Source of the DNA: Anarhynchus alexandrinus
Taxonomy: Eukaryota; Chordata; Aves; Charadriiformes; Charadriidae
DNA length: 64,000 nucleotides
Reading direction: 5' to 3'
Assembly (NCBI GenBank): GCA_008711295.1
Contig: VUYV01000102.1
Coordinates: 1,983,541-2,047,540, forward strand
Shown piece after piece: positions 11,938-24,224 of this stretch. The notes beneath the pieces are model-generated. The model was not told the origin of the DNA. It saw only the letters and a program-made list of their open reading frames with translations, and did no database searches. Made by a program: the position numbers and the translations under genes. How positions within the stretch are numbered: the stretch's first letter is position 1; the number at the start of each line of letters is the position of its first letter.

Positions 11938-14900
11938 AGAAGATACTCTTTTTAGGGTCCTTATATGAATAACAGAATCGAATAGTCTCTCTGTTGAGGA
12001 CGGTTTAGAGTAAGCTATCAAGTGCCTTGAATCCCTGTCTGGGGGACCGTATACCAAAATGCAAGGATAAACAAAAATTGGCTGAACTGTCCCAAAGAAA
12101 ACTCTGAGAAATGGTTTGACATAACTGGAAGCGGATAAACTAGATATAGTTACCTAGACGATTCAGGACATTTCTGAAAAAAAAAATAAATTATTGCATA
12201 AAGAAAATAGAGATGTATAATTTAAACAACAAGGAAGAAACTAGGCTTTTAACTTAGGCACCTAATGTTGAGAGACTCCAAATTTCTATTTAGGGGTTAG
12301 CTTTACTGAGAAAATCAGGAAAAATAGCAATCCATTCCCTCTGTTATTCTAAATGAAAATGGCAGAAACCTCATGTTGCTAAAAGATAAAGAAAAATGGA
12401 GTGAGATGCAAGAAAAAAATCTTTGCTGGTGACACTGTAAGGCTTCAATCCTATTTAGAGCATCTAGAGACAGCGTTCATTGTGAAATACAGCAACTCAT
12501 TGACATTTTCACAAGTGTTGTTTTTCTGTTGTTATTGGTTTTTGTTTTTTTTTTTTCTCTCCAGTCTCCACAAAATGAGAAACTTCCTAGCATCCTTAAA
12601 AAATCTGAAGTGGTAACTTGCATAACAATTCATTCAGTTTTAAGTAAATAGGAAGTTGCAGCACTAGTGTGTTGATAAGACCACTTGGGACAGAAATGTC
12701 AGTGTCTAATGCTAAGTGTTAAATCTCTTTGAAAAACATTTAAATTCATTTTAACACATAATAATTAACAGATTTATTTATACATTCTCAGAGGGCTTCT
12801 ATACTCAGGGATTAAGAATTGCAAATCGACAGGGGAATGAAAGCATAAAGTTCAAATAGACACAATTCTTAAAGTCGTATTTGTTACAGGAGCACAGACT
12901 GTCACCCTCTGTGTTGTTTGTGCAATAAGGAAAAGGATGTGGGCAAGGACATGCTTGATGAGGAGAATAGATTTCTGTTACACCACTCCTCACTTGGCAC
13001 GGCTGTAAAGTACAGGATCTGGAGAGCTGCTCCTACTCACTGCAAGGTTCGCAGCTGTGAACACAGACAATACAGAGCAAAGAAGTTTTATGCTGTGGGT
13101 TGGGGGCTTTTTATTCCTTCTTTCTCATTTTGTGTTCTGGCAGTGTAGATAAGCCCTCATTAGGGATTAGGGTGCCATTTACCTAGGCATTGTACACTCT
13201 CAAAGGAAATATATTCCTTGTCCCAAAGAGTTAATTTAAACACTGGCAACCTTTAAGCTACGTTTGTTCATGCCTCAACCAGGCTTGCAAATGTATACTT
13301 TATTCACACCAGATACAGCTGGGAAGCTAGTTCTGTTGTGTATATTTGGGATATAGGTGGCTACTCATTGTGCAGCTATTTACTGCTTCCATTTACCTAT
13401 ATTTAGTACCATTATTTGCAAAGGTATTCAATCCTACTATTATTTTTTTTTTCAAGTTTACCACATCATCTCATTTGTGAGCCAATCCTTCTTTCTGTAA
13501 AAGTCTTTCCTGTTTTCGAACTTTCATCATATAAATAAAATACTCAATTTTATTCAATCATTCATTTTTTATTCACTTCCAGACATTAGTTACTTACGTT
13601 ACGTAGCTGGTCAACTAATTTATCCTTTTTCTATTCCCAACTGAAGGAACACTATTATTATTTTTAAAGTACAGGAAGCAAGGAAAAATAATGGATAAGA
13701 AATGATATATATAAACATTGGCAAGACTTTCAGGATTAGTTCTACTTATATGAATCTTTATTGAATCTGTCAATAGAACAGCAGACCACTGATTATCTAG
13801 ACCACATGACTGTATGTATTTTTTTAACCTCCAAAATTAAGACTTTCATCTTTTTAATGTGTGACCAAAAATATATTATTAAAAGAAGTTTTCAAAATCT
13901 AACACCTCCATCTCATTTCTGATTTTACATTTTCTGGTATAAACTACAAAACCTCGGTAGTGAATTCACTTTTTCATTTTTTGTATAAGTAAAGAGCTGC
14001 TGTACTAGGATTCTCACCTGGTTTCACCCCCACACTCTGAATTAGTGACTGAACTTTAAAAACAAGCCTTTAAAAATATAATTAAAATGTTCACCTCACG
14101 TTTGATTTTAAGCAGGAAATAAGTTCTGAGTCTGATTTATTTGTCAGTTCCATCTTAAACTCATTACAGGGGATTAATATTTCATTTACTATTGATTGTG
14201 TCATTCTGCAATACACTTTGGTTGGCTCCATCAAGATATACCATCTTTCTGGCTTTTTGATGAATATTCCCATATTACTTGATCTTTCTCCAGGGGATAA
14301 ATATTCCTGGTGATATCCAGAACTGCACAGCCACAATAGTCTAAAAGGTACAAAATCAGTTTTAACAGTATATTTTCACAGGTTTTTGAATGCCGTGATT
14401 TACATCTACTTCTGCCTGAAATAATTGCTTGTTATTTAACAGTCTCTTGAGCCCAGAAATGGAAATATTGGCTTACTGCTAAGAACTGACAGTTTTTCAA
14501 GCCTCTTCAAGAGATGCACGTTTTTTCTTTCTTTCCTTTAAATCTTTTCTAATGCAATCTACTTTTCAGCATTTTATGGTATACTGTGTTCCAACCATAT
14601 TTCCCCCCGCCTCCTTTTATTCTTTGTACTAGTTTTCAAATTCATGCTTAAACATTCTTGATGGAAGATTCGTCATGATAAGATAATTTCCTTTATCATA
14701 TAACTTTTCAGGAAATGCAAAGTGCTGAGATGATTTCATATTATTTTTCCTCATCCTTTTATTAGAATTGTTATTAAAAACTTTACATCAAATTTAGCAG
14801 CCAATCAGAGTGCAGGCCTCATTCCTGTAAGTCTGATATACACACACATTTTAAGGTGTCCTTCCTCAAAGGGCTTACTAAAAAAAAATCAGTGACTGTG

Positions 14901-15433
14901 GTACAGTACAGATTTTCTTTTAGCTTGTGATTTACCAAAAACTAATTTACACACTTTGCTGTTTTTTTCTCCATGAATGTTCAAATTTAGAGTTTGATTT
15001 CAACATTGTGATATTTAAGTAAAATTTTACTTCAGATTACTATCTTTGCTATTATTGTCTGCTTAGTCCCTCCCCATCTTTTTTTCTTACATTTTTTTCT
15101 TTCCCTAAAATTTAAAAGAAGTTTTAAAAGTTATAAATGAAAAAAGTACCAGAGACACATTAGAATAATATTAATTTTATTATATTCTGTAGAGGAAAAA
15201 AGGATAAATAAAAAAAGGCAAAGGTCAAATATGTGATCCTTTAAAAAATATGCCATCTTAGTCTCTGAAAAATGAAATAACTTTCCAGTTTTACTTATTT
15301 TCTTTTATTTTTTAAATTTTCATCTCTTTTTTTAACCTTATTCTAAATATAAATAGCATTTTCATTATCTCTTCTCATTACTACTCATCTGTAATCACAA
15401 TCCAATTATGAACAACCACAACTTCATTTAGAG

Positions 15434-15462
15434 TCATGATATTTTATGGTGAAATATCATGA
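15434..15462. repeat. Perfect 11-bp-arm hairpin, 7-nt loop
   Basis: TCATGATATTT (15434-15444) and AAATATCATGA (15452-15462) are exact reverse complements around the loop TATGGTG. No coding or repeat context explains it. Confidence 0.9.
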
Positions 15463-16663
15463 GTGAAATACTGTCCCTGTAGGTGTTTGTCATTGACTTC
15501 AGCAGAATAAATTTTCATCTTGTGAAAGCAGGATGAAAACAGGCAGAACAACCTGTAGCTTTACAATCTGGCTACTTTGATAGATAGTACAATAGTGTGA
15601 TTAAAAGGACAACATGTCTTTTAAAAAACCATTTTCTTGAAAGTGGAAGATGAAGAAGTTCTCTTAATTTTGAACCCATCTCTGAACTACAAAGTAGAAA
15701 TTGTGTAAGCCATGTATCGAGAATGACCTTGTTTCTGAGTGAGAACACTTGAGTGGATGGCAGTTTGATACAGAAACAGTTTACACCTGGCACTTGTTGA
15801 AGTTATTTGGGATTCTGAAAATTCACACAGAGAACTTCCAAAAGCTATTGCAGGTCCTACAAAATTAAGCCTCTGTGTTGCAGTCCTGATGAAGGTCCAC
15901 AAAAAAATTCTTCCTCACTCACAATGAGTTCTTTCTGAGTTAGGAGTGAAGGTGTCTGAAATACTGAATAGTGTGTTAATGTACTTTGTGCAATCCTACT
16001 CTTTCAAGAGATTCAGAAGAAATCCAGGAATTCTATAAAACAAGAATAACTGACAGATTTACTTTTTTCATTTTAAACTTTAAAAGTAATTTCAGTTTTC
16101 AAAATACCTTTGAGGGGTGAAGCTCTTGATTGAAAAGATTAAATTCAACTATATTTGGTCAAACCAGGCTTATTATGGATGCTAGACATTATCTTTTAAA
16201 ATGAATGTAACAATTCAACTTTGAAAAATTACCATTAGAAGGTGAAAGAAGACATCTTTTATTTCTCTTTTCACCTCCAGGTTTGTGCTGGAATTATTAT
16301 TTTATTTTTGTGGTGCTCCTTAGGATTTCCCTGCTACATAGTAGGTAAAATCTGGCCTTATTCCCAAATATTAGGTAAAGTAGTTCATGAGCCTGTTTGA
16401 TCCATATCAGTTTTCTTCCATTAACTTTGACATGTTCGTTATCTGTAGATTGTACAGAAGGAACTGAAGGAATGCACTAGGGTTACAAAAGATACAGAAG
16501 GCTCTGTATCTCCAGGATTCCTTTTCCCATATTTACTACAAGAACTCCTGGAAAATTGAAAGCCCAGAGCTACAACTCAAACTGCAATCACATTTACGTA
16601 TTTAATACCTTGCTATGTACCATTGCCACATCCCTCTGAAGTCCTTTATCTAATCAAATATTC

Positions 16664-16687
16664 AGGAAACATAATGTTATGTTTCCT
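16664..16687. repeat. 24-base near-perfect palindrome
   Basis: AGGAAACATAA (16664-16674) and TTATGTTTCCT (16677-16687) are exact reverse complements separated by TG. It lies at the left edge of a less AT-rich block. Confidence 0.9.
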
Positions 16688-16719
16688 TTCTTATCCTTCT
16701 TCTTAAGCAGAATTCAGAG

Positions 16720-17130
16720 ATATGAGAAACATTTGGCTGCAATCATCTTATTCAGCACACGTCCGAAGTTCAACAGCACAGAAAGAACACGTCATTCTGA
16801 TGATCTCTCTGTTACTGTCTCTACCTGGGTGGTATCAAATCTACTCCAAGGCCAAATGTTGGCCCTATTCTCCAGTCTTGAAAGGACTGGGCCATGACTC
16901 CTTCATACCTGCTGCTTAGTCTGGCCCAGTGTGGCAGCTGTAGTCTTTTAGGAACTGTGACAGACGGAGACCAGGGTTGGGATCCTGGCAACTGCCTTTG
17001 TTTGCTTTCCAGACAGGGAATTTCTTTTCATCAAAAATTAGAATAAGTTCTGGACCATAGCACCTACGAGTGAAAGTGAAGACCCATCTCTTTTCATTTG
17101 TATTCATGCAATCACCTCTGAGTGACCCAA
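16720..17130. other. Less AT-rich block, unclassified
   Basis: This roughly 400-base block is visibly richer in G and C than its flanks and contains a bulged hairpin at 16886-16930. Two overlapping open frames of about 65-72 codons on the plus strand (16679-16919) and one on the minus strand (16916-17107) match no family I know. They lack convincing splice contexts. It may be an old repeat, a conserved non-coding element or simply compositional variation. Confidence 0.35.
16886..16930. repeat. Bulged hairpin, 12 paired bases
   Basis: ACTGGGCC (16886-16893) pairs exactly with GGCCCAGT (16923-16930). After a small bulge (AT opposite T), GACT (16896-16899) pairs with AGTC (16918-16921), leaving an 18-base loop. 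Confidence 0.75.
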
Positions 17131-18457
17131 CAATATTCCCTTAGAGAGTTCGATGAGAGAAAAACCTGATATGTTCAGATGGTGTAAGAAGAGAGGAGTG
17201 CATAATTTCAGCCCTCTGACTGCTTTGTTTTATAAAAGACTGTTAGTGCCGAGATTCTGTTCTGATGGATTTAAAATAAACGCAGAGATTAGATAAAATA
17301 CCTTAGATAGACTGCTTATGTTTCCATTTCATTTTCATACCAAACATATTCCTGCAGCAATACACATTCCACAGGGAAATTAGTTCATCAAGAAGAAAAG
17401 CATACTGTGACCATTAGCTGTTTCCCAGTTTCTTCCTTTCATTCCGTCTCAATCCATCAAGCTCCAGATCCACAGTGTTTCTTTGCCCTGTTTAGCTCCA
17501 TTCTTTATCACAAATCTACAAGTTTCTGCTTGTTCTCATCTACAACACTATCCAATGTATCTTGTACTCAGACTAATTTTATAAAATATAGTAATTTAAG
17601 CAAAAGTGAAAACAACTTCTCCCATCTGTCCTACTTAAACTAGTATGAGATTTCATTATATTTACCTTTTCCTCTGTGTTGTTTCATGCCAGTTCTTCAC
17701 TGTAAATATGGTTTAAACATGTCTGTGTTTCTGCAGCTTGTAAATTTTGGCAGTCCTCAGGAAAATCTTGAACTCCTCATGTCTTTCCCCAACACAAGTC
17801 ACAAATAATATAGGGCTTCATCTGCTTTCTTTTGTCCCTAATCAGTTTCAGTAACTTTATTAGCATGTCAAGAGTCAGAGGAATTTCCAAATTCAATATA
17901 TCAACCATGTGTGAGCATAACATGGACCCTTGCAGGGAGGGGCAGAGGGGGGTCCTGTGTCTTTCTTGCACATGTATCAATTCCTCTCATTATAACACTC
18001 AAGCGAGTTTTTCTCAAACCGTATGACTGTTCAGTTATTCACAGAAAATAAATGATTTCTTCCTTAGTGGGAATCGCAATTTAAGCAGACAGTACATTGC
18101 CTCAGTTTTCAGTTGCTTTCACTATTTTTTTAAATGACATAATCTGTCATCAAAAATATATTTACGTTTGTTATATCATCAGCTGCCAGGTTTGCTTTAT
18201 ACTCTTTTGCATGTGAGAAGGACTGGGGGTACCTACCTCATCTTAATTAACTCCACCTGGCTTGAGACTCTCCCTTTCAACAATCTGCATCAATGCCATT
18301 ATACAGGCACAGCAGGAGAAAGCCACAAATCTAGTGAAATTAAATCACTCACCATAGAAACATCTTGAACAATAGCATGAGAACATGGAGCCAACCAATC
18401 ATGTTCAGGCACATGGAAGAAGGAAAAAAAAAAAGTTGCAACAAAGATAAGTGTATG

Positions 18458-18475
18458 GCAGCAGCAGCAGCAGCA
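18458..18475. repeat. (GCA)6 trinucleotide repeat
   Basis: Six perfect GCA units. They sit in a short plus-strand frame that would read alanines, with no sign that the frame is coding. Confidence 0.9.
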
Positions 18476-21400
18476 ACTAACACAAAAGGAAAAAGATATA
18501 AGCCTCACAAAGGAATTTATTCTCTAGCAAATAATTTCATAATTATTCCTACCCTTGTCTCTCTTCCCTCTCAAATAGTTGCAAAAAGTCACCACTATTG
18601 TTTGAAGAGAAAAAATACTGAAGTGACTCACCTTTTGCAAATGTTATATACTTAGGGAATGATCCAGGCATATGTCAAGCGCCACTAAAGGGCTACACCA
18701 TCCGTAAGAGGGCTCAGCATGTCAGGGTCAAGTCTCTACTCTTACTGCAATTGGAATCAATGCCAAATTTTGTATTGCTTTCAGTGGTTCAAGAGTGAGG
18801 AAGAGCAAACATAGATGATATTTTTCTTGTTTCACAAAGGTTTTATCCTTCCAAGAGAACGGTAGAGTGAGCTGCAAAACCAATATATTTATGGGAAAAA
18901 AAATACAGAAAGGAATGTGCAGGTATTGTATTATTTCTAAAACGCTCATCATAAATCTAACTGCGGAATGACAGAACAACTTTTCAAAACAAATTAACAA
19001 TCCCCATGTTTTCTCTTTGAAATAAGTGTATAGACTTTCAAGTTCCAAACTTGAAGCTACAGTAAAGCTGTTTAACATCTATAGACAGAAAAAAAAGAAT
19101 TAAAAAAAAAAAATTGGCCAGTAAGACACATTAAAGGCCAGATTCTGCCAGGTTTTCTCACAATAACTAGCACATTACTGTTCCAGTAATCCTATTGATC
19201 TCACTAGGAAAACTTCAGAGTAAAAAAGTAGGTTGGCAGAATTTACCTCTTATCATCTCCCTTACATTCAATCTCTGTAGGTCAGTACCACCCCTTGCCA
19301 ACTGTTTGAAGTAATCATTTGTAAAATTTTGCTTTGCTAATTTTTCAAATCAGCAAATACCGTGAACAGTAACTTAGAGCATGTATTTCTAATTGCAAAA
19401 TCATATTCTTCTGGAAGGTATCCACTAATACAAAAAATGTTAGTTTATCTCTGTGAAGTCTTCATGCCAGCAGAATCCTGAAAATGAAAAGGAAGAGATG
19501 TTTTTCATGTTTTTCATGATCTGCATGTTTTTCTTGAGATCTGCACAAGTAATTTATAACTAATAATTTCTTCACATTTGTTTTAGTATTCTGGTGTGAT
19601 ACAATATATACTGATGTTTTCCAAAAATGGTCTTGATTTTGCAGTGACTTTTTATCCCTTGAGGGGAAATCACAAATTTCTGTCATTAGTACTCACAGCT
19701 ATAAATGTGCAATTGGCCAAATACACATATCTGTGACTTAGAAACTGACGGACAGTGAATGTTTGGGCCAATAAATTTTGACTTGTCAATGTTAATGAAA
19801 AGTAGACACAGTAAGTGAATAAATAGCTGAAACAAAGTGTACTTAAAAAAAAAAAAAGAAAAACATGTCAACCAAAATTCTAGCTAGAGTTCTCAGACTG
19901 AGCGCTACAGCATCACACATGGAAGATTAATATATTCCTAGACTGAATATATACATGAATGTTGGTTTGACATCAGTGAGTTCATTTATAAGAGTTTTTA
20001 TCAGGAAGTTTAATAGAATTTGTAAGTTAACATACAGCAAATTGCATGAGTAGTCACCCTCTAGCTAATACTGCTATAATGAAGGTAGGGTTTTTTTCAG
20101 CAATATGTATATTAAATCTGTTTTTAATATCTGTTATGATTTGTTGTTTTGTATTGCCTAAGGCCTATCTCTTCTACACAGTTCCTTTTGCCTCAATGTT
20201 CTTTTGCCGATGTCAAATCATTTAAGAAAACACTGAAACACATGTAATGTTCCTACATGAATAAATTGAATATTTAATGGTTCAATGCCCTGACCTTTCA
20301 GATTACAATACAGGACAATGAGCACACTTTGTTAAACATGGAGGCTAGTGGGTGTGCATATTCTGAGTGAAGTACTTCAGCAAGAGAGAGGCAAAGTCAA
20401 GCTAGAGCAAATATTCCAGTCCCAGAAGGCCTGTTACTGAAATCAAATTATAGGCTTGGACTATCATAACTTATTCCTCAAAAAACGTCATTCTGTGCAA
20501 GAATATATCATGCATTTGGATAAACAAGTTACAAAGAACCAAGTGTTAAGCAGTAGTCAGTCCAGTAAAGTGGATTTCTTAGATGCATACCCGTGCAGCC
20601 TGCACATCAGTTTACATGCACCATCTCACCCCTTGAGTCCTTCAATACATTACACCAACTCAGATATGTCTTAAAGCCAAACCTAGCCAGTAAATTAGTT
20701 ACCAAGAACCACTAATGACACAAGATTCCTATATCTATCTCCCTTTCTTTTTCTCAGTAACTGCCTGACCATGCTACAAACTCTACCTCTTCTTATTGGG
20801 ACAGAGTATTATATCTGAATGTACCAAATCTGTCTTCAGAGGCAGCTTGCTAGCTCTTAGAACCCTTAAAAAAATAAATATTAAATTAATTTCTACGTAA
20901 AGAAGAAGAAGAATTAGATTGGACTTGTCCAGTAGAAGTGGTAGATGTCATTATAGCTTTGCTTGTGATATAGTTCCATAAAGAGAAGTTATTTTAGTAG
21001 AAGACCTATAAATGCTGGTCTTGAAATTGTACCGTCTCTGTTATGTATCATGCAAAATTGTTATTCTGATGGAATACAATCACAGCATGGTACAATGTAT
21101 CTTTCTTTTATCTATTTGACAGAAGAGTCCCTTGTGCTTTTCTGTGTTCTACGAATTAGTACCCTTTCTGAAGAACAAATTGTAACAAGAGGGTTAGTGT
21201 GCCTGTTTCCCTGAACAAGAGGAAAATGTACCTCAGACAACACTTCTATTTGATAATTCTGCTCAAGAAGGCAATTTGACACTCTTGTATTTCTTAAATC
21301 TTTATGATTTATTCTTATTTAAAAGTGGAAACAACTAACAGCATGGAATCTCCTTATGCTCTACTACAATAAAAATTAGGTAAAAGTCTAAAAACACAAT

Positions 21401-24148
21401 AATAGATGTGCTATGGAAGGAAAGGGAAGTCAATCGAAAGGTTTAGATCTAGAAAAAAAATATTCTGTCTATTACATAGAAGCCTTCAAGGGTTCAAAAA
21501 TGCAACTCTGTTAAACAGACCCAAACCTTCTGCTATAAGGAGAAAGGAGGGGTCTCATCCAACGCAGAAGAGTCCATATTCTCATAATTCTCATCTGAAT
21601 TATAATGCATATCACTTTAATACATAGTTTAATAAATTACCCAATTGAGTCTTCTAAATAAATATTTTGGCATTTGAAAGTCTTCAAAAATAAGAACATC
21701 CAAAAAAACTCATTTCCTCTTAAAAAAGGCTCCCCTAGACAATAAAAGGAGCAATGACAGTTGCTGGTACTAATTAATGTTCTTGATTGAATAGGGGAGC
21801 TAGTGAATACTCAGGATTATTTACCTTTTCAAAATAGCTAATGCTATTAGCTCAATAGCAAATGCTTGATTTTTATATTGGTGACCATTGCAGTCTTATT
21901 CCTGTGATTTAAATAGAAATGGTGATGTAAACCTGTAATTCATTAATGTGAAAAAAGATTGCTTTTACCGATCAACACACTCTAGAATTTTGGTTTCTGT
22001 CATCATAAGGGTCTATAATACCTATATACTGTCATCCATCCTGTTACACAAAGGGAAACTAGAGCAAAGAACTCCAGAGATAATCTGGTGATCATATGTG
22101 AGCTATAAATTCACTTCTGGTACTTGGAATATTAACGTGTTTATTAACCATATGGCAGATGTATTTCTGCCCTTCCTTATATGTCAATGGGGTGACACAG
22201 GATATAAATCAGAACAGTATTTTGCCCAGTGCTCTATGTGTTCTGAGGAAAAAGAAAAATTCATTACGCTAAAGCGTGTAGTGAATACATTTCACTAGCA
22301 CATGGATATTTCTGTGCAGATATTTCTTCATCAGCACTTTCTCTCCCTTTGGCTTTTTGGCTGAATCAAAACACAGTGATGACAATGTTACAATCCACTC
22401 TGCTTGCCTATTCACCATTCCCTGGTCTTAGTCATGCTTTATATCTCTACTTTTGGCTTGCTTGTCATATAGCGTATTCGTCCCTGTGATAACTTTCTTA
22501 ACGCTTTCACTATGGAAACAAAGTTTTGGTCAGTGGTAAGCATGAACAAATATGCAGGAGCAGGAAAACTAATGAAGATGGGGAAGTAGGAACATGGACA
22601 TTATGCATAAGAATATTCCCAACTTTTTTTTTTATTTCTAACCAGATACCTCAGAATCATGTTCTGCACCTTCTTTTATCCACAACAGTAGGTTAATCCA
22701 AGCTTTCTGTAAGAGCAAAATAAATTATTAATTTTTTTTTAGTTTTTAAGTGAAGCACAGAAGGTATAACATACTTCTGATGGCATCAAGTACACTGAGA
22801 GTTGTATGGATGTCCTGTGGTAGTCACAACAGATCTGGTAATGTCTGGTCAGTCATACACTGTGTCTCTTCTCTCCAGGCCTCTGCCACTTTCCAGAGGG
22901 ACATGTGAAAAAATGAAAAAGTGGGCTGAAAAAATGTCCACTCCGACAACACAGCATGCCTCAAAATAGGCTCATGATTTTTTATTTTTTTTTTAATTAT
23001 TATTTCTTTGCTTCTGGTAAGACTTTTGGAAATGTGAAATGTATTTTGGAAGCAAACATGATGTGTGAAATGATTATAAGAGTAAAAATTTATACTCGTA
23101 TTGCCCACCTTATTCCTTCCCTCCTTTTTTCCTGCTAGTGCTGGGGACATGGCAGACCTTGCAGAAGTCTAAAGTAGGAATCGGTTGAGAAGAAATGAAG
23201 CGAGAGAAGGAGGAGACTGATGATACTGCTGAAGATTGGGTATCTTGGGAAAATAGCAGTGTGAATTGTTCACCTTCTGCAAAAGTTGCTCATTCACAAG
23301 ATCTTCACAGGTGCACAACACAACTGGTTTCAGACTGTGGGAACTGATTTCTGGGTGCTAAAGTCTTTGCAACAGAAAGACACCAGCATGGAGCGTAGCC
23401 AAGGAAAATGGCAATGGTCTGAAGCGGTCATTTATACCCCTGACAGAACTTTGATTTAAATAAGTCCTGATAAGCGCCTCTGACAGATGATGGTCCCTGA
23501 CACTCCTGAAATGTCTGTAAAACTGTATCAAACTCAGGCAACTATGAACTGATAGCAGTGTTGGGAAACCTCTTATTTCACTAAGTGGGTCAACAGTACC
23601 TCTTATGGAGGGACTACGTATTGACAAGATGGATCCTTTATTGAGCATTTCTCAATGAGGTGCATGTGCGTGGCATCCTACAGGACATGAAGGTAACTAC
23701 ACAAAAAATGTTGCTGGATACACACTAAGAGTTTGCTCCAGGAGCTTTGCAGTGGGATGTGGGAAGTCCACTCCACAATAGGATAGCCTAGGGCAGTGTG
23801 GAAGTCTAGTCTCTGGTAGATCAGACCAGTAGCTGTGTCATTGGCATGTTGCCTCAACAGTAAAATAATCTTAGAAGGAAAACTAACCAACAACCCAAAA
23901 CTTCTTACAGGTCAAAACAATGAAGATGTAGCAATGTAACAAATATTAAAGTTTCTAAGTTAATGTATAAGTACAAAAAAAACCAAACCACCCTGGTTAT
24001 CAGAAGTGTCTTTCACTCATGATTTGAGATGACTGTTTTGCCATACTAGATAAGGCAGAAAGGCTTAAATCCAGATAATCCAGACAGAGAATATATTTTT
24101 TCAACTTGAGCAAAATAGAATAATTATATATGTAATGTGCATATACAT

Positions 24149-24168
24149 AATAAATAAATAAATAAATA
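24149..24168. repeat. (TAAA)n microsatellite
   Basis: About five TAAA units, some 55 bases from the 3' end of the CR1 at 24225. It is probably independent of the CR1, which ends in its own 8-base motif and has no poly(A) tail. Confidence 0.85.
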
Positions 24169-24224
24169 TATTGGGAGATATTTCAACAAGTATTTACTAG
24201 GCATCACTTAAATGTCTGATACAT

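Larger units (their letters stand above)
11938..16719. other. AT-rich non-coding DNA
   Basis: No recognisable gene or dispersed element. It contains perfect hairpins at 15434-15462 and 16664-16687. Open frames are short and carry no family signature. Confidence 0.65.
17131..24224. other. AT-rich non-coding DNA
   Basis: No recognisable gene. It contains (GCA)6 at 18458-18475 and (TAAA)n at 24149-24168, just beside the 24-kb CR1. A somewhat less AT-rich stretch at about 23140-23900 carries two minus-strand open frames in different phases (23358-23648 and 23678-23893). I could not relate either to a transposase, retroelement or host gene. Confidence 0.6.

Noticed and set aside
11770..12057. Lys/Glu/Arg-rich 95-codon minus-strand frame
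   Set aside because: Produced by the polypyrimidine microsatellite read on the other strand.
18728..19078. 116-codon minus-strand open frame
   Set aside because: No family signature and no splice or promoter context. Consistent with chance.
24149..24168. (TAAA)n near the CR1 3' end as a retroposon tail
   Set aside because: It is separated from the CR1 terminus by more than 50 bases, and CR1 ends in its own 8-base repeat instead of an A-rich tail.
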